Shown one piece after another: positions 1-10,155 of a DNA stretch of 64,000 nucleotides. How positions within the stretch are numbered: position 1 is the first letter of the stretch; each line of letters opens with the position of its first letter. Both the position numbers and the translations under genes were made by a program. Origin of the DNA: Pseudomonas campi (GTDB lineage: Bacteria; Pseudomonadota; Gammaproteobacteria; Pseudomonadales; Pseudomonadaceae); NCBI RefSeq assembly GCF_013200955.2, contig NZ_CP053697.2, positions 1,736,001 to 1,800,000 on the forward strand, in the 5' to 3' direction. Under the pieces are notes generated by a model that was not told where the DNA came from, searched no databases, and worked only from the letters and a program-made list of their open reading frames with translations.

Positions 1-855
1 GCGGCGTATTTCCTGCCGGTGTACCTGGTCACCTTTATCGTCGGTGGTTTCTGGGAGGTGCTGTTCGCTTCCATCCGCCGTCACGAGGTCAACGAAGGTT
101 TCTTCGTCACCTCTGTGCTGTTTGCCCTGACCCTGCCGCCGGATATTCCGCTGTGGCAGGTGGCCCTGGGCATCAGCTTCGGCGTGGTGATCGGCAAGGA
201 AGTGTTTGGCGGTACCGGCAAGAACTTCCTCAACCCGGCCCTGGTCGGGCGTGCCTTCCTGTTCTTCGCCTATCCGGCGCAGATGTCCGGTGATGCGGTA
301 TGGACCGCGGTAGACGGCTATGCCGGCGCCACCGCACTGTCCGTTGCTGCTGCTGGCGGCATCGAGCAGGTAACCGCGAATGGCCTGAGCTGGTGGAATG
401 CCTTCGTCGGCTTCGAGCCCGGCTCGATGGGCGAGACCAGCACGCTGGCGATCTTCATCGGTGGTGCGGTGCTGCTGATCAGCAAGATCGCTTCCTGGCG
501 CATCGTCAGTGGCGTGATGCTGGGCATGATCGCCATGAGCTACCTGTTCAACGCCATCGGCTCGGACAGCAACTCAATGTTCTCGATGCCCTGGCACTGG
601 CACCTGGTGGTGGGTGGCTTCGCCTTCGGCATGATCTTCATGGCCACCGACCCGGTGTCGGCCTCCATGACCAATACCGGCAAGTGGCTGTTCGGCGCGC
701 TGATCGGGGTAATGGTGGTGCTGATCCGTGTGGTCAACCCGGCCTTCCCGGAAGGCATGATGCTGGCGATCCTGTTCGCCAACCTCTGTGCTCCGCTGAT
801 CGACCACTTCGTCGTACAGGCCAACATCAAGCGGAGGATTGCGCGCAATGGCTAA
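1..855 (+). CDS. nqrB: Na+-NQR subunit B (5' truncated by window edge)
   Basis: C-terminal 284 residues of NqrB, the membrane subunit of the Na+-translocating NADH:quinone oxidoreductase. It carries a covalently bound FMN and takes part in quinone reduction and sodium transport. The reading frame is open from base 1 without a start, so nqrA and the nqrB start lie outside the window. Several hydrophobic segments are visible. The motif DPVSASMT near base 670 fits the family's FMN-threonine attachment site, the substrate of the ApbE encoded downstream. The stop overlaps the nqrC start by 8 bp, as expected for one polycistronic message. Confidence 0.97.
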   Translation, partial: AAYFLPVYLVTFIVGGFWEVLFASIRRHEVNEGFFVTSVLFALTLPPDIPLWQVALGISFGVVIGKEVFGGTGKNFLNPALVGRAFLFFAYPAQMSGDAVWTAVDGYAGATALSVAAAGGIEQVTANGLSWWNAFVGFEPGSMGETSTLAIFIGGAVLLISKIASWRIVSGVMLGMIAMSYLFNAIGSDSNSMFSMPWHWHLVVGGFAFGMIFMATDPVSASMTNTGKWLFGALIGVMVVLIRVVNPAFPEGMMLAILFANLCAPLIDHFVVQANIKRRIARNG

Positions 856-1633
856 GCAAGAATCTACTGCGCGCACCCTTACCGTTGCGCTGCTGGTGTG
901 CCTGGTGTGCTCGGTGTTTGTCGCCGGCGCAGCCGTGGCGCTGAAGCCGACCCAGGTGGAAAACCGCCAGCTGGACAAACAACGCAGCATCCTGGCGATT
1001 GCCGGTTTGGGTGCGGCCGACATGTCGGCCAAGCAGATCAAGGCGCTGTACGCCGAACGCATCAAGGCGCGGGTGGTTGACCTGCAGACTGGTGCCTTCA
1101 GCGACGCTCAGGATGCGGCCAGCTTCGACCCGCTCAAGGCGGCCAAGGATCCGGCATTGTCCGATGCGCTCCAAGGCGAGCAGGACATCGCTTCGATCAA
1201 GCGCCGCGAGCGTTTCTCCACCGTGTATATGGTGGAAACCGACGGTAAGCTCGACACCCTCATCCTGCCGGTGCGTGGTTATGGCCTGTGGTCGACCCTG
1301 TACGGCTTCATGGCGCTCAAGGGCGATCTGAACACCGTGGTCGGCTTCGGCTTCTACCAGCACGGCGAGACCCCGGGTCTCGGTGGCGAGGTGGACAATC
1401 CGAAGTGGAAGGCCCTCTGGCAAGGCAAGACTCTGTTCGATGAGCAGGGCGCACTGGCCGTGGAAATCATCAAGGGCAGCGTCGATCCGCAGTCCGCCAA
1501 GGCCACGCACCAGGTCGATGGCCTGGCGGGTGCGACCTTGACCAGTCAGGGCGTCAACAACCTGCTGCATTTCTGGCTGGGTGAGAGCGGCTTCGGTCCG
1601 TTCCTGACCAAACTGCACAAAGGGGAGGCATAA
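848..1633 (+). CDS. nqrC: Na+-NQR subunit C
   Basis: NqrC, 261 residues, the periplasm-facing flavoprotein subunit of Na+-NQR. One N-terminal membrane helix (about residues 11-31) is followed by a soluble FMN-binding domain. The motif GLAGAT ends at Thr230, which matches the family's (S/A)GAT site where FMN is joined by a phosphoester bond. The ATG at 848 was preferred over an in-frame TTG three codons upstream because it fits the usual NqrC N-terminus and overlaps the nqrB stop. The next subunit starts 2 bases after the stop. Confidence 0.97.
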   Translation: MAKQESTARTLTVALLVCLVCSVFVAGAAVALKPTQVENRQLDKQRSILAIAGLGAADMSAKQIKALYAERIKARVVDLQTGAFSDAQDAASFDPLKAAKDPALSDALQGEQDIASIKRRERFSTVYMVETDGKLDTLILPVRGYGLWSTLYGFMALKGDLNTVVGFGFYQHGETPGLGGEVDNPKWKALWQGKTLFDEQGALAVEIIKGSVDPQSAKATHQVDGLAGATLTSQGVNNLLHFWLGESGFGPFLTKLHKGEA

Positions 1634-1635
1634 GC

Positions 1636-2304
1636 ATGTCGCAACCCACGATCAAGAGCGTGTTGCTCGACCCGATCTTTCACAACAACCCCATCGGCCT
1701 GCAGATTCTCGGGATCTGCTCGGCGCTGGCGGTCACCTCCAACCTCAAGACCGCACTGGTGATGTCGATTGCGCTGACCCTGGTGACCGGGTTCTCCAAC
1801 CTGTTCATCTCGATGATTCGCAGCCAGATCCCCAGCTCGATCCGCATGATCGTGCAGATGGTGATCATCGCCTCGCTGGTGATCGTGGTCGATCAGGTGC
1901 TCAAGGCCTATGCCTTCAGCCTGGCCAAGCAGCTGTCGGTGTTCGTCGGCCTGATCATCACCAACTGCATCGTCATGGGACGTGCCGAGGCGTTTGCCAT
2001 GCAGAACCCGCCGCTGCTGTCGTTCTTCGACGGTATCGGCAACGGCCTGGGCTACAGCGCCATGCTGATTGTGCTGGGCATCGTTCGCGAACTGTTCGGT
2101 GCCGGCAAACTGCTCGGCTACAGCATTCTGCCGACGGTCAGTGACGGTGGCTGGTACCAGCCCAATGGCATGCTGCTGCTGCCGCCTTCGGCATTCTTCC
2201 TGATCGGCCTGATCATCTGGGCGCTGCGCAGCTGGAAGCCGGAACAGAAAGAAGCCCCGTCCTTCCGCATGGCGCCGCAGGTTTCGGATAAGGAGGCCTA
2301 CTGA
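1636..2304 (+). CDS. nqrD: Na+-NQR subunit D
   Basis: NqrD, 222 residues, an integral membrane subunit with about six hydrophobic helices and homologous to NqrE. The segment [13 protein letters not shown] carries the conserved Cys that, with the corresponding Cys residues of NqrE, holds the intramembrane iron-sulfur centre known from Na+-NQR structures. The last base of its TGA stop is the first base of the nqrE ATG, so the two subunits are translationally coupled. It belongs to the same operon as nqrC and nqrF. Confidence 0.97.
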   Translation: MSQPTIKSVLLDPIFHNNPIGLQILGICSALAVTSNLKTALVMSIALTLVTGFSNLFISMIRSQIPSSIRMIVQMVIIASLVIVVDQVLKAYAFSLAKQLSVFVGLIITNCIVMGRAEAFAMQNPPLLSFFDGIGNGLGYSAMLIVLGIVRELFGAGKLLGYSILPTVSDGGWYQPNGMLLLPPSAFFLIGLIIWALRSWKPEQKEAPSFRMAPQVSDKEAY

Positions 2305-2912
2305 TGGAGCATTACCTCAGCCTGTTCGTTAAGGCGGTGTTCATCGAGAACATGGCCCTGGCCTTCTTCCTCGGCATGTGCACCTTCATCGCCATCTCCA
2401 AGAAGGTGGAAACCGCCATCGGCCTGGGTGTTGCAGTCATTGTGGTGCAGGCCATCACCGTGCCGGCCAACAACCTGCTGTACACCTACCTGCTCAAGGA
2501 AGGCGCCCTGGCCTGGGCCGGCCTGCCGGACGTCGACCTGAGCTTCCTCGGCCTGCTCAGCTACATCGGGGTGATCGCTGCCATCGTGCAGATCCTCGAG
2601 ATGCTCCTGGATAAGTACGTGCCCTCGCTGTACAACGCGCTCGGTGTGTTCCTGCCGTTGATCACGGTGAACTGCGCCATCATGGCCGGTTCGCTGTTCA
2701 TGGTGGAGCGCGACTACAACCTGGCCGAGAGCGTGACCTACGGCATCGGCTCCGGCTTCTCCTGGGCCCTGGCCATTGCGCTGCTGGCTGGCATCCGCGA
2801 GAAGCTCAAGTACAGCGATGTACCGGATGGCCTGCAGGGCCTGGGCATCACCTTCATCACCATCGGTCTGATGTCGTTGGGCTTTATGTCCTTCGGCGGC
2901 ATTCAGCTCTAA
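2304..2912 (+). CDS. nqrE: Na+-NQR subunit E
   Basis: NqrE, 202 residues, a membrane subunit related to NqrD and arranged in inverted topology. [17 protein letters not shown] is the typical conserved stretch with the Cys that helps bind the membrane iron centre. Its hydrophobic helices cover nearly the whole chain and its length is normal for the family. A good ribosome binding site (AAGGAG) lies between its stop and nqrF. Confidence 0.97.
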   Translation: MEHYLSLFVKAVFIENMALAFFLGMCTFIAISKKVETAIGLGVAVIVVQAITVPANNLLYTYLLKEGALAWAGLPDVDLSFLGLLSYIGVIAAIVQILEMLLDKYVPSLYNALGVFLPLITVNCAIMAGSLFMVERDYNLAESVTYGIGSGFSWALAIALLAGIREKLKYSDVPDGLQGLGITFITIGLMSLGFMSFGGIQL

Positions 2913-2922
2913 GGAGAACCAG

Positions 2923-4146
2923 ATGGGTTTTGAAATCTCTCTGGCCATCGGCATGTTCACCGCCATCGTCCTGGCACTGGTGGTGATCATCCTGGCTGCG
3001 CGCGCCAAGCTGGTCTCCAGCGGCGACGTCAACATCGTCATCAATGGCGAGAAAACCATCACCGTTCCGGCCGGCGGCAAGCTGTTGCAGACCCTGGCGG
3101 CGAACAATGTGTTCCTGTCCTCGGCCTGTGGTGGCGGCGGTACCTGTGCCCAGTGCAAGTGCGTGGTCGAGTCGGGCGGTGGCGAAATGCTGCCGACCGA
3201 GGAGTCGCACTTCACCAAGCGCGAGGCCAAGGCTGGCTGGCGCCTGTCGTGCCAGACTCCGGTCAAGCAGGACATGCACATCGAAGTCTCGGAAGAAGTG
3301 TTCGGCGTGAAGAAGTGGGAATGTACGGTGGAGTCCAACCCCAACGTCGCCACCTTCATCAAGGAACTGACCCTGCGTCTGCCGGACGGCGAGAGCGTCG
3401 ACTTCCGCGCCGGTGGCTACGTGCAGCTGGAGTGTCCGCCGCACGAGGTGCACTACAAGGACTTCGACATCCAGCCCGAGTACCGTGGCGACTGGGACAA
3501 GTTCAACCAGTGGAAGTACGTGTCCAAGGTCGACGAGACGGTGATCCGTGCCTACTCCATGGCCAACTACCCGGACGAGAAGGGCCTGGTCAAGTTCAAC
3601 ATCCGTATCGCCTCGCCGCCACCGGGCAAGGATCATCTGCCACCAGGCCAGATGTCGTCTTGGGTGTTCAACCTCAAGCCGGGCGACAAGGTCACCGTGT
3701 ACGGCCCGTTCGGCGAATTCTTCGCCAAGGAAACCGATGCCGAGATGATCTTCATCGGTGGCGGTGCTGGTATGGCGCCAATGCGTTCGCACATCTTCGA
3801 CCAGCTCAAGCGCCTCGGTTCCAAGCGCAAGATCAGCTTCTGGTACGGTGCGCGCTCGCTGCGCGAAGCCTTCTATGTCGAGGAATACGACAAGCTGCAG
3901 GCGGAAAACCCGAACTTCCAGTGGCATCTGGCGCTGTCCGATCCCCAGCCGGAAGACAACTGGACTGGCCTCAAGGGCTTCATCCACAACGTGCTGTTCG
4001 AACAGTACCTGAAGGAGCATCCGGCGCCGGAAGACTGCGAGTTCTACATGTGCGGCCCGCCCATGATGAACGCCGCGGTGATCAAGATGCTGCTGGATCT
4101 GGGCGTCGAGCGCGAGAACATTCTGCTGGACGATTTTGGTGGTTAA
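2923..4146 (+). CDS. nqrF: Na+-NQR subunit F, NADH dehydrogenase module
   Basis: NqrF, 407 residues, the NADH-oxidising subunit. Order of parts: one N-terminal membrane helix (about residues 5-26), a plant-type [2Fe-2S] ferredoxin domain with C69-x5-C75-x2-C78 and C110, an FAD domain with RAYSMANYP, and an NADH-binding domain with [12 protein letters not shown] and the C-terminal CGPPMM. The four cysteines have the same spacing as in Vibrio NqrF. Electrons pass from NADH through FAD and 2Fe-2S to the membrane subunits. The 3' end overlaps the apbE start. Confidence 0.98.
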   Translation: MGFEISLAIGMFTAIVLALVVIILAARAKLVSSGDVNIVINGEKTITVPAGGKLLQTLAANNVFLSSACGGGGTCAQCKCVVESGGGEMLPTEESHFTKREAKAGWRLSCQTPVKQDMHIEVSEEVFGVKKWECTVESNPNVATFIKELTLRLPDGESVDFRAGGYVQLECPPHEVHYKDFDIQPEYRGDWDKFNQWKYVSKVDETVIRAYSMANYPDEKGLVKFNIRIASPPPGKDHLPPGQMSSWVFNLKPGDKVTVYGPFGEFFAKETDAEMIFIGGGAGMAPMRSHIFDQLKRLGSKRKISFWYGARSLREAFYVEEYDKLQAENPNFQWHLALSDPQPEDNWTGLKGFIHNVLFEQYLKEHPAPEDCEFYMCGPPMMNAAVIKMLLDLGVERENILLDDFGG

Positions 4147-5149
4147 ACCTTCGTTGTTCGCCCTGCTGGCCAGCTTTCTGCTGGCCGGTTGTGGCGAGAA
4201 GATCGAGGAGTTCGGCGGCCCGACCATGGGCAGTCACTACTCGCTGAAATACCTGGCGGGTGAGGGGAGTCCCGAACCCGCTGCTCTCAAGGCCGAGGTA
4301 GAGGCTTTGCTGGCGCAAGTCGACCAGCAGATGTCCACCTGGCGCAGTGATTCCGAGCTTTCCGAATTCAATCGCCTACCGGCCGGCAGCTGCCGCGTCA
4401 TGCCCGATGCGGTGCTGGCGTTGGTGCGTAGCGGCGAGCAGTTGTCCCGTGACAGCGATGGCGCTTTCGATCTGACTGTGTCGCCCTTGCTCGAACTCTG
4501 GGGTTTCGGCCCGCAGTCGCGCGGCGAGCGGGTGCCCACGGCCGACGAGATTGCTGCGGTGCAGGCCAGTGTGGGTCACCGGCACCTGCGTATCGAGGGG
4601 CAGCAGCTGTGCAAGTCTGCTGCCGTACACCTGGACTTCAACAGTATTGCGGCTGGCTACACAGTCGATCTGGTCGCGGCACGCCTGGCCGAGCGGGCTG
4701 TGTCCAGCTATCTGCTGGATGTCACCGGCGAGATCCGCGCGGCCGGGCACAAACCCGATGGCTCGCCCTGGCGCATTGCCATCGAGGCGCCGCGCGATGA
4801 TCAGCAGGTTGCGCAGAAGGTGCTGAGCCTGGATGGCCTCGGCGTTTCCACCTCCGGCGATTACCGCAATTATTTCGAGCGTGATGGCCAGCGCTACTCG
4901 CATACCCTCGATCCGCAGACGGGCGCGCCGATCACCCATCGCCTGGCGGCGGTGAGCGTGGTTGATCCATCGACCTTGCGCGCCGATGGGCTGTCTACTC
5001 TATTGATGGTACTGGGGCCGGAGCGCGGCTTTGCCTATGCCGAGCAGGCAGGCATCGCGGCGTTCTTCGTCACTCGTACCGACAAGGGCTTCGCCACACG
5101 GGCGACGCCTGCCTTCGAGCGCCGTTTTGGCGAAGGAGTGAAACCATGA
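4139..5149 (+). CDS. apbE: FAD:protein FMN transferase (lipoprotein)
   Basis: ApbE family flavin transferase, about 336 residues, which attaches FMN to Thr of NqrB and NqrC. The N-terminus is a lipoprotein signal ending in a lipobox (LLAGC), so the enzyme is probably anchored on the outer face of the inner membrane. Family motifs seen: [10 protein letters not shown] after the lipobox, [26 protein letters not shown] and [11 protein letters not shown]. The start is GTG at 4139; a TTG one codon upstream is also possible. The gene overlaps nqrF and nqrM, which places it in the nqr operon with its substrates. Confidence 0.94.
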   Translation: MVKPSLFALLASFLLAGCGEKIEEFGGPTMGSHYSLKYLAGEGSPEPAALKAEVEALLAQVDQQMSTWRSDSELSEFNRLPAGSCRVMPDAVLALVRSGEQLSRDSDGAFDLTVSPLLELWGFGPQSRGERVPTADEIAAVQASVGHRHLRIEGQQLCKSAAVHLDFNSIAAGYTVDLVAARLAERAVSSYLLDVTGEIRAAGHKPDGSPWRIAIEAPRDDQQVAQKVLSLDGLGVSTSGDYRNYFERDGQRYSHTLDPQTGAPITHRLAAVSVVDPSTLRADGLSTLLMVLGPERGFAYAEQAGIAAFFVTRTDKGFATRATPAFERRFGEGVKP

Positions 5150-5379
5150 CCTGGTTACTGGTGTTTGTCGTCATGCTGCTGGTGGTGCTGGGCATGGCCG
5201 TAGGCGTGATCATGGGGCGCAAGCCGATTGCCGGCTCCTGTGGCGGCATCGCGGCCCTGGGTATCGAGAAAGAGTGCTCGATCTGTGGCGGCAGCCGCGA
5301 GAAGTGTGAAGAAGTGAATCGCGACAAGTCGGACGATGTAGTGGATACAAAGCTCGCCTACGACGCGACCAAGCGCTAA
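5146..5379 (+). CDS. nqrM: Na+-NQR maturation protein NqrM
   Basis: Small membrane protein, 77 residues, of the NqrM (DUF539) family, required for assembly of Na+-NQR and thought to deliver iron to the NqrD/NqrE site. One N-terminal helix (residues 3-22) is followed by a cysteine-rich tail with GSCGG, CSICGG and a further KC, the four Cys typical of the family. It overlaps the apbE stop by 4 bp and ends the nqr operon as seen here. Confidence 0.93.
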   Translation: MTWLLVFVVMLLVVLGMAVGVIMGRKPIAGSCGGIAALGIEKECSICGGSREKCEEVNRDKSDDVVDTKLAYDATKR

Positions 5380-5455
5380 TGTGCAGCGCAAATCGGCATG
5401 GCTAAGCTGTGTCGTTGATCAAGAGTGCCGTGGCCATGGGGTGCCACGCTACCTT

Positions 5456-5476
5456 CAGGGCGCCGCTGGCGCCCTG
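5456..5476 (+). other. Hairpin in the sthA leader
   Basis: Perfect 9-bp inverted repeat with a 3-base loop, ending about 20 bases before the sthA start codon and just upstream of its AAGGAG ribosome site. A weaker 6-bp stem lies directly upstream (about 5429-5448). No T-run follows, so it is not a convincing Rho-independent terminator for nqrM. It could be an RNA stability or processing structure between the nqr operon and sthA. Confidence 0.45.
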
Positions 5477-5498
5477 AGCAGTTCTGAAAGGAGTAAGC

Positions 5499-6893
5499 AT
5501 GGCGGTCTACAACTACGATGTGGTGGTGTTGGGTTCCGGCCCGGCGGGTGAAGGCGCGGCAATGAACGCAGCCAAGGCCGGGCGCAAGGTGGCGGTGGTC
5601 GACAACCGCCCGCTGGTCGGCGGCAACTGCACCCACCTCGGCACCATCCCGTCCAAGGCCCTGCGCCACTCGGTGCGGCAGATCATGCAGTACAACACCA
5701 ACCCGCTGTTCCGCCAGATCGGCGAGCCGCGCTGGTTCTCCTTCCCCGACGTGCTGAAAAGCGCCGAGCGGGTGATCTCCAAACAGGTCGCCTCGCGTAC
5801 CGGTTATTACGCGCGCAACCGTACCGACGTGTTTTTCGGTACGGCCAGTTTCGCCGACGAGCAGACGGTTGAAGTGGTCTGCCCGAGTGGCGTGGTGGAG
5901 AAACTGGTCGCCAAGCAGATCGTCATCGCCACCGGCTCGCGCCCCTATCGCCCGGCGGACGTGGACTTCCATCACCCGCGTATCTACGACAGCGACACCA
6001 TCCTCAGCCTCACCCACACGCCGCGCCGCATCATCATCTACGGCGCCGGGGTGATTGGCTCCGAGTACGCCTCGATCTTCAGTGGCCTGGGTGTGCTGGT
6101 CGACCTGATCGACAACCGCGATCAGTTGCTTAGCTTCCTCGATGACGAGATTTCCGACGCCCTCAGCTACCACCTGCGCACCAACAACGTACTGATTCGT
6201 CACAATGAGGAGTACGAGCGGGTCGAGGGGCTGGAGCATGGGGTGATCCTGCACCTCAAGTCCGGCAAGAAGATCAAGGCCGACGCCTTCCTCTGGTGCA
6301 ACGGCCGTACCGGTAACACCGACAAGCTGGGCCTGGAGAACATCGGCATCAAGGTCAACGGCCGTGGCCAGATCGAGGTGGATCAGTTCTACCGTACCGA
6401 AATCAGCAATATCTTCGCCGCTGGCGACGTGATCGGCTGGCCGAGCCTGGCCAGCGCCGCCTATGACCAGGGCCGTTCGGCTGCTGGCAGCGCGGTGGAG
6501 AATGACAGCTGGCGCTTCGTCGACGACGTGCCGACCGGCATCTACACCATTCCCGAGATCAGCTCGATCGGCAAGAACGAGAAGGAGCTGACCCAGGCCA
6601 AGATTCCCTACGAAGTGGGCAAGGCCTTCTTCAAGGGCATGGCGCGGGCGCAGATTTCCCACGAGCCGGTGGGTATGCTGAAGATCCTGTTCCACCGCGA
6701 AACCCTGGAAATCCTCGGCGTGCACTGCTTCGGCTATCAGGCCTCGGAGATCGTCCACATCGGTCAGGCGATCATGAACCAGAAGGGTGAGGCGAACAGC
6801 ATCAAGTACTTCGTCAACACCACCTTCAACTACCCGACCATGGCCGAAGCCTATCGGGTGGCGGCGTTCGACGGTCTCAACCGGCTTTTTTGA
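5499..6893 (+). CDS. sthA: Soluble pyridine nucleotide transhydrogenase
   Basis: SthA, 464 residues, a cytosolic flavoprotein that exchanges hydride between NADPH and NAD+ to balance the two pools. FAD-binding motif GSGPAGEGA at residues 12-20; the disulfide-region motif is [15 protein letters not shown], with a single Cys44 and Thr in place of the second redox Cys, which distinguishes SthA from dihydrolipoamide dehydrogenase and glutathione reductase. The second nucleotide-binding loop is GAGVIG at 182-187. Strong AAGGAG ribosome site, then a terminator 110 bases after the stop. Its position after the nqr operon groups NADH and NADPH metabolism. Confidence 0.97.
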   Translation: MAVYNYDVVVLGSGPAGEGAAMNAAKAGRKVAVVDNRPLVGGNCTHLGTIPSKALRHSVRQIMQYNTNPLFRQIGEPRWFSFPDVLKSAERVISKQVASRTGYYARNRTDVFFGTASFADEQTVEVVCPSGVVEKLVAKQIVIATGSRPYRPADVDFHHPRIYDSDTILSLTHTPRRIIIYGAGVIGSEYASIFSGLGVLVDLIDNRDQLLSFLDDEISDALSYHLRTNNVLIRHNEEYERVEGLEHGVILHLKSGKKIKADAFLWCNGRTGNTDKLGLENIGIKVNGRGQIEVDQFYRTEISNIFAAGDVIGWPSLASAAYDQGRSAAGSAVENDSWRFVDDVPTGIYTIPEISSIGKNEKELTQAKIPYEVGKAFFKGMARAQISHEPVGMLKILFHRETLEILGVHCFGYQASEIVHIGQAIMNQKGEANSIKYFVNTTFNYPTMAEAYRVAAFDGLNRLF

Positions 6894-7001
6894 GCGACTC
6901 CGACCGGTGGCCTGAGCCGGTCGGGGTAGATCCCTTCAGCGATTCCCGCGGGTGGCGCTGGCCGAACCGGGAGAGCTTCTGACCAGGCGTGACGCATAAA
7001 C

Positions 7002-7028
7002 AAAAACCGGCCCAAGGGCCGGTTTTTT
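7002..7028 (+). terminator. Rho-independent terminator after sthA
   Basis: Stem of 9 bp (AACCGGCCC / GGGCCGGTT) with a 2-base loop, followed by a run of six T and preceded by an A-run. It ends the sthA transcript. The rest of 6894-7205 holds only palindromic repeats. Confidence 0.9.
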
Positions 7029-7043
7029 GTTGCGCTGTTTTCT

Positions 7044-7130
7044 CCCCTCTCCCGCTTGCGGGAGAGGGGCCGGGGGAGAGGGGCCTCTAACTCGCCCTCT
7101 CCCTAACCCTCTCCCATAAATGGGAGAGGG
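7044..7130. repeat. CCCTCTCCC-type palindrome cluster
   Basis: Two perfect inverted repeats. The first is a 12-bp stem (7044-7055 with 7058-7069). The second is a 10-bp stem (7107-7116 with 7121-7130, loop TAAA). Both are built on the same CCCCTCTCCC core, and further partial copies lie between them. The same hairpin family recurs at 60172-60274. It is noncoding and probably a REP-like dispersed element. Confidence 0.85.
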
Positions 7131-7151
7131 ACATATACCGAGCGCAGTCCG

Positions 7152-7208
7152 TAGCCCGGATGCAATCCGGGATGGTAGGCGGCTCCGCCCCGGATTGCAT
7201 CCGGGCTA
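7152..7208. repeat. REP-like 20-bp inverted repeat
   Basis: Perfect 20-bp inverted repeat (arms 7152-7171 and 7189-7208, core TAGCCCGGATGCAATCCGGG) around a 17-base loop. The same arm, extended to 24 bp, occurs at 60096-60156. The right arm contains the TAG stop codon of the GDPD gene, so the gene's 3' end is made of repeat sequence. Confidence 0.9.
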
Positions 7209-7925
7209 GCGTTTCAGCGTATTGACCGCCAGCCCAGGGAAGTCGGTGATGATGCTGTCCACGCCGAAGTCGGCCAGGCGGCGCATCAGCGCGGCATCGT
7301 TGACCGTCCATACGGTCACGTGCAACCCGGCTTTCTGTGCCTTGGCCAGGCGCTCCGGGGTGCACAGCGTCCAGTTCAGCGCGAGCATCGAGCAGCCATG
7401 GTGGGCCGCGACCTTGAGCGGGTCGAGCCAGTTGTATTCGGCTACCAGCCCGCGCGACAGTTCCGGGGCCAGGCGCTTGAGTGCCCGCAGCACTTCGCGC
7501 GAGCTGCTGGTCACGGTGATGCGTTCGCTGATGGCGAAGCGCTCGGCCAGGGCCTGGATCGCCAGTACCGTGCGTGCTGCACGTACCCGCGAGGCGCTTT
7601 TGACTTCCAGTTGCCAGTGCTCGAAGTCGCACTGCTCGAACAGCTGCTCCAGGGTCGGGATCGGGCAGGGGGTCTTCCAGCCCGGACCACCCTGGCGCGC
7701 GTCGTAGCCGAGCAGTTCGGCGGCGTCGTGCTCGACCACCTTGCCGCGGCGGCCGGTGGTGCGCTTCAGGGTCGGGTCGTGAATCACCATCAGCTGGCCA
7801 TCGCGCGACAGGTGCAAGTCCAGTTCGCAGCGTTTCACCCCGTGCCCGAGGCAACGCTGGAAGCTGGCGAGGGTGTTTTCCGGTGCTTCGCCCTTGGCGC
7901 CGCGGTGGCCGTAGATAAGGGTCAC
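7206..7925 (-). CDS. Glycerophosphodiester phosphodiesterase
   Basis: GDPD family enzyme, 239 residues, predicted to hydrolyse glycerophosphodiesters to glycerol-3-phosphate and an alcohol. The TIM-barrel metal and catalytic residues are visible: H7-R8, E15-N16, E34-L-D36 and H49-D50. No signal peptide is seen, so it is probably cytoplasmic (UgpQ-like). Starts at ATG 7925, 2 bases after the upstream gene's stop, so the two are probably co-transcribed with the PilZ gene. Its stop codon lies inside a REP-like palindrome. Confidence 0.92.
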   Translation of the reverse strand: MTLIYGHRGAKGEAPENTLASFQRCLGHGVKRCELDLHLSRDGQLMVIHDPTLKRTTGRRGKVVEHDAAELLGYDARQGGPGWKTPCPIPTLEQLFEQCDFEHWQLEVKSASRVRAARTVLAIQALAERFAISERITVTSSSREVLRALKRLAPELSRGLVAEYNWLDPLKVAAHHGCSMLALNWTLCTPERLAKAQKAGLHVTVWTVNDAALMRRLADFGVDSIITDFPGLAVNTLKR

Positions 7926-7927
7926 TG

Positions 7928-8233
7928 TTATTCCTTGGGAAGGGGATGGCGGGGCTGGTGATGAGTCACGCTGTTGACCACGTGATCGTATTCGAAATAC
8001 ACGCTGAACTCGCGGTAGTCCCAGCGTGTGATCGGCGGTTGGCCGACTGGCGCGTGCTCCTCGTCAGCCAGGCCGAAACGCTCCAGTACCGCGCGCTGCG
8101 ACTGGCCACGCTGGGGCAGTTCGATAGCGCTCGGGCCTTGCTGGCCAAGCGGGATTTCAATGGTTTCGGCGGCGGCTGGCAAAGCCAGACTGAAGGTAAA
8201 CAGACCAATGAGGCGGAGCAGGTGTGGCCTCAT
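7928..8233 (-). CDS. Small secreted hypothetical protein
   Basis: About 101 residues with a clear N-terminal signal peptide (cleavage near ALPAAAE), so probably periplasmic. The mature part is about 80 residues and ends in a conserved-looking stretch with RWDYREFSVYFEYDHVVNSV. I do not recognise a characterised family. It sits between GDPD and PilZ genes, overlapping the PilZ stop by 4 bp, which suggests one transcript. The ATG at 8233 was chosen over a longer upstream frame because only this start gives a proper signal sequence. Confidence 0.8.
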   Translation of the reverse strand: MRPHLLRLIGLFTFSLALPAAAETIEIPLGQQGPSAIELPQRGQSQRAVLERFGLADEEHAPVGQPPITRWDYREFSVYFEYDHVVNSVTHHQPRHPLPKE

Positions 8234-8805
8234 CGGGGCAGCTCGCGGGCCAGGCGGCGCTGTTGCGCCTGTTTCTGCAGAATGTGCCGGGCCAGCAGCT
8301 GGCGCTGGGCATCGGTCAGGGCCTCGAACTCGGTGCCGATTTCGAACTGACCATCGTCGCGGGTCCGGCAATGCATGACCTGGGCTCGCAGCAGCAGGCC
8401 GAGGGCTTGCGGCATCAGCACCATCTTGATCGCCAGGTGGCTGCCCGCTGCGACGGCCTGCGGGTGCAGAAAACTCAGCCCACCTTCCGACAGCGAAACC
8501 TGCCGGGGCGCGCCGATATCGCGCAGCAGACTCTGTGCCAGGGCCTGGCCGAGCAGGTCGATGCGCTTGTTCATCACTTTCAGGTAGTTGGCCAGGGTGC
8601 GATCGCGTTCGCTGATATGCCGCAGCAGGTGCTGCGATTCGAAGTCCATCAGGTGCAGATCGCTGAGCAGATTGAACAGCGGTGACGGGTCATGCAGGGT
8701 ATCGGTGGCCTGCGCTGCAGGCCCGGACAGCAGGCTGAAATCCAGTGCGATCGTGTCATCGATACGGTAGTATTCGCGGCGATCATCAGCGTCTTGATAC
8801 GACAT
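8230..8805 (-). CDS. PilZ-domain protein (putative c-di-GMP receptor)
   Basis: 191 residues. The N-terminus carries DRREYYRIDD and about 100 residues later comes QVSLSEGGLSF. These match the two parts of a PilZ c-di-GMP site, RxxxR and (D/N)xSxxG, but the central helical insertion is longer than in a plain PilZ domain. The Ser in place of Asp/Asn in the second motif leaves ligand binding open. First gene of a leftward group with the small secreted protein and GDPD, and divergent from lolC. Confidence 0.8.
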   Translation of the reverse strand: MSYQDADDRREYYRIDDTIALDFSLLSGPAAQATDTLHDPSPLFNLLSDLHLMDFESQHLLRHISERDRTLANYLKVMNKRIDLLGQALAQSLLRDIGAPRQVSLSEGGLSFLHPQAVAAGSHLAIKMVLMPQALGLLLRAQVMHCRTRDDGQFEIGTEFEALTDAQRQLLARHILQKQAQQRRLARELPR

Positions 8806-8898
8806 GGCGAACCCATGGCAGCAGTGGTGGTCTGAGTGTAAAGCTGCTCGCCAAGCCCCGCCACAAGGACGTTCCTTCTTTCGCCAGCGAACCCATAC

Positions 8899-10155
8899 AT
8901 GTTCAGACCCTTGCCGTTCTTTATCGGCTTGCGTTACACGCGGGCCAAACGTCGTAATCTTTTTGTTTCCTTCATCTCCCTCACTTCAATCATTGGTCTC
9001 GCCCTGGGCGTACTGGTGATGATCGTCGTGCTGTCGGTGATGAATGGCTTCGACCGCGAGATGCGTGACCGCGTGCTGGGCATGGTGCCGCATGCCACGC
9101 TCGAGAGCGGCCAGCCCCTGCCGGACTGGCAGCGGATCGCCACCCAGGTGGCCGAGAACCCGCAGGTGCTGGCGACGGCGCCCTTCACCCAGATGCAAGG
9201 CCTGCTGACCAATAAGGGGCAGGTGCAGAAGGTACTGATCAACGCCATTGACCCGCGCGAAGAGCACAAGGTCTCGATCATCGGCAACTTCTTCCTCAAA
9301 GACCAAGGCTCGCTGGCAGCCCTGAAACCCGGTGAGTTCGGCATCACCATTGGTGATCTGGCGGCGAAGAAGCTCGGTCTGGCGCTTGGCGACAAGGTCA
9401 CTTTCGTTGCCCCCGAGGTCGCGGTCACTCCGGCCGGCATGTTCCCACGCATGAAACGCTTCACCGTGGTCGGCATCTTCCATGTCGGCGCCGGTGAGAT
9501 CGATGGCCATGTGGCCATGGCGCATGTCCAGGATGCCGGTCGCCTGCTGCGCTTGAAGCCGGGCGAGGTGCAGGGCATCCGTCTCAAGCTGCGCGACCTG
9601 TTCGAGGCGCCGCGGGTGGCCTGGGAGTTGTCCCAGTCCCTGCGCGAGGAGAACTTCTATGCGCGCGACTGGACCGCAACCCACGGCAATCTGTATCAGG
9701 CGATTCGCATGGAGAAGGCCATGATCGGCCTGCTGCTGTTGCTGATCGTTGCGGTCGCTGCCTTCAACATCGTCTCCACCCTGGTCATGGTGGTCACCGA
9801 CAAACAGTCGGATATCGCCATTCTGCGCACCCTTGGCGCCACGCCGCGGCAGATCATGCTGACCTTCATGGTGCAGGGCACCGTGATCGGCGTGGTCGGC
9901 ACCCTGGTCGGTGGTGTACTGGGTGTGCTCGCCGCGCTCAATGTCAGTGCGGCGATCAAGTGGCTGGAGGGCGTGCTGGGCATGCAGTTCCTCAATGCCG
10001 AGGTGTATTTCATCGACTATCTGCCCTCGCAGGTGCAGGTCGAGGACGTGGTGCTGGTGTGCGCCGCGGCGTTGCTTCTGAGTTTCTTTGCCACCCTTTA
10101 CCCGGCTCGGCGTGCGGCGCGCACCCAGCCCGCGGAGGCTTTGCGTTATGAGTGA
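8899..10155 (+). CDS. lolC: Lipoprotein-releasing ABC permease (LolC/E family)
   Basis: 418 residues. Inner-membrane permease of the LolCDE exporter that lifts outer-membrane lipoproteins off the inner membrane to LolA. It has one helix near residues 20-45, a large periplasmic domain (about 50-270) and three C-terminal helices in the FtsX-like domain. The N-terminus ([13 protein letters not shown]) and the C-terminal [18 protein letters not shown] are hallmarks of the family. Overlaps lolD by 8 bp. A homologous permease follows lolD; assigning C or E rests on gene order. Confidence 0.94.
   Translation: MFRPLPFFIGLRYTRAKRRNLFVSFISLTSIIGLALGVLVMIVVLSVMNGFDREMRDRVLGMVPHATLESGQPLPDWQRIATQVAENPQVLATAPFTQMQGLLTNKGQVQKVLINAIDPREEHKVSIIGNFFLKDQGSLAALKPGEFGITIGDLAAKKLGLALGDKVTFVAPEVAVTPAGMFPRMKRFTVVGIFHVGAGEIDGHVAMAHVQDAGRLLRLKPGEVQGIRLKLRDLFEAPRVAWELSQSLREENFYARDWTATHGNLYQAIRMEKAMIGLLLLLIVAVAAFNIVSTLVMVVTDKQSDIAILRTLGATPRQIMLTFMVQGTVIGVVGTLVGGVLGVLAALNVSAAIKWLEGVLGMQFLNAEVYFIDYLPSQVQVEDVVLVCAAALLLSFFATLYPARRAARTQPAEALRYE

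Noticed and set aside
5456-5476. Rho-independent terminator of the nqr operon
   Set aside because: The hairpin is good but no T-run follows, and it sits 20 bases before the sthA start.
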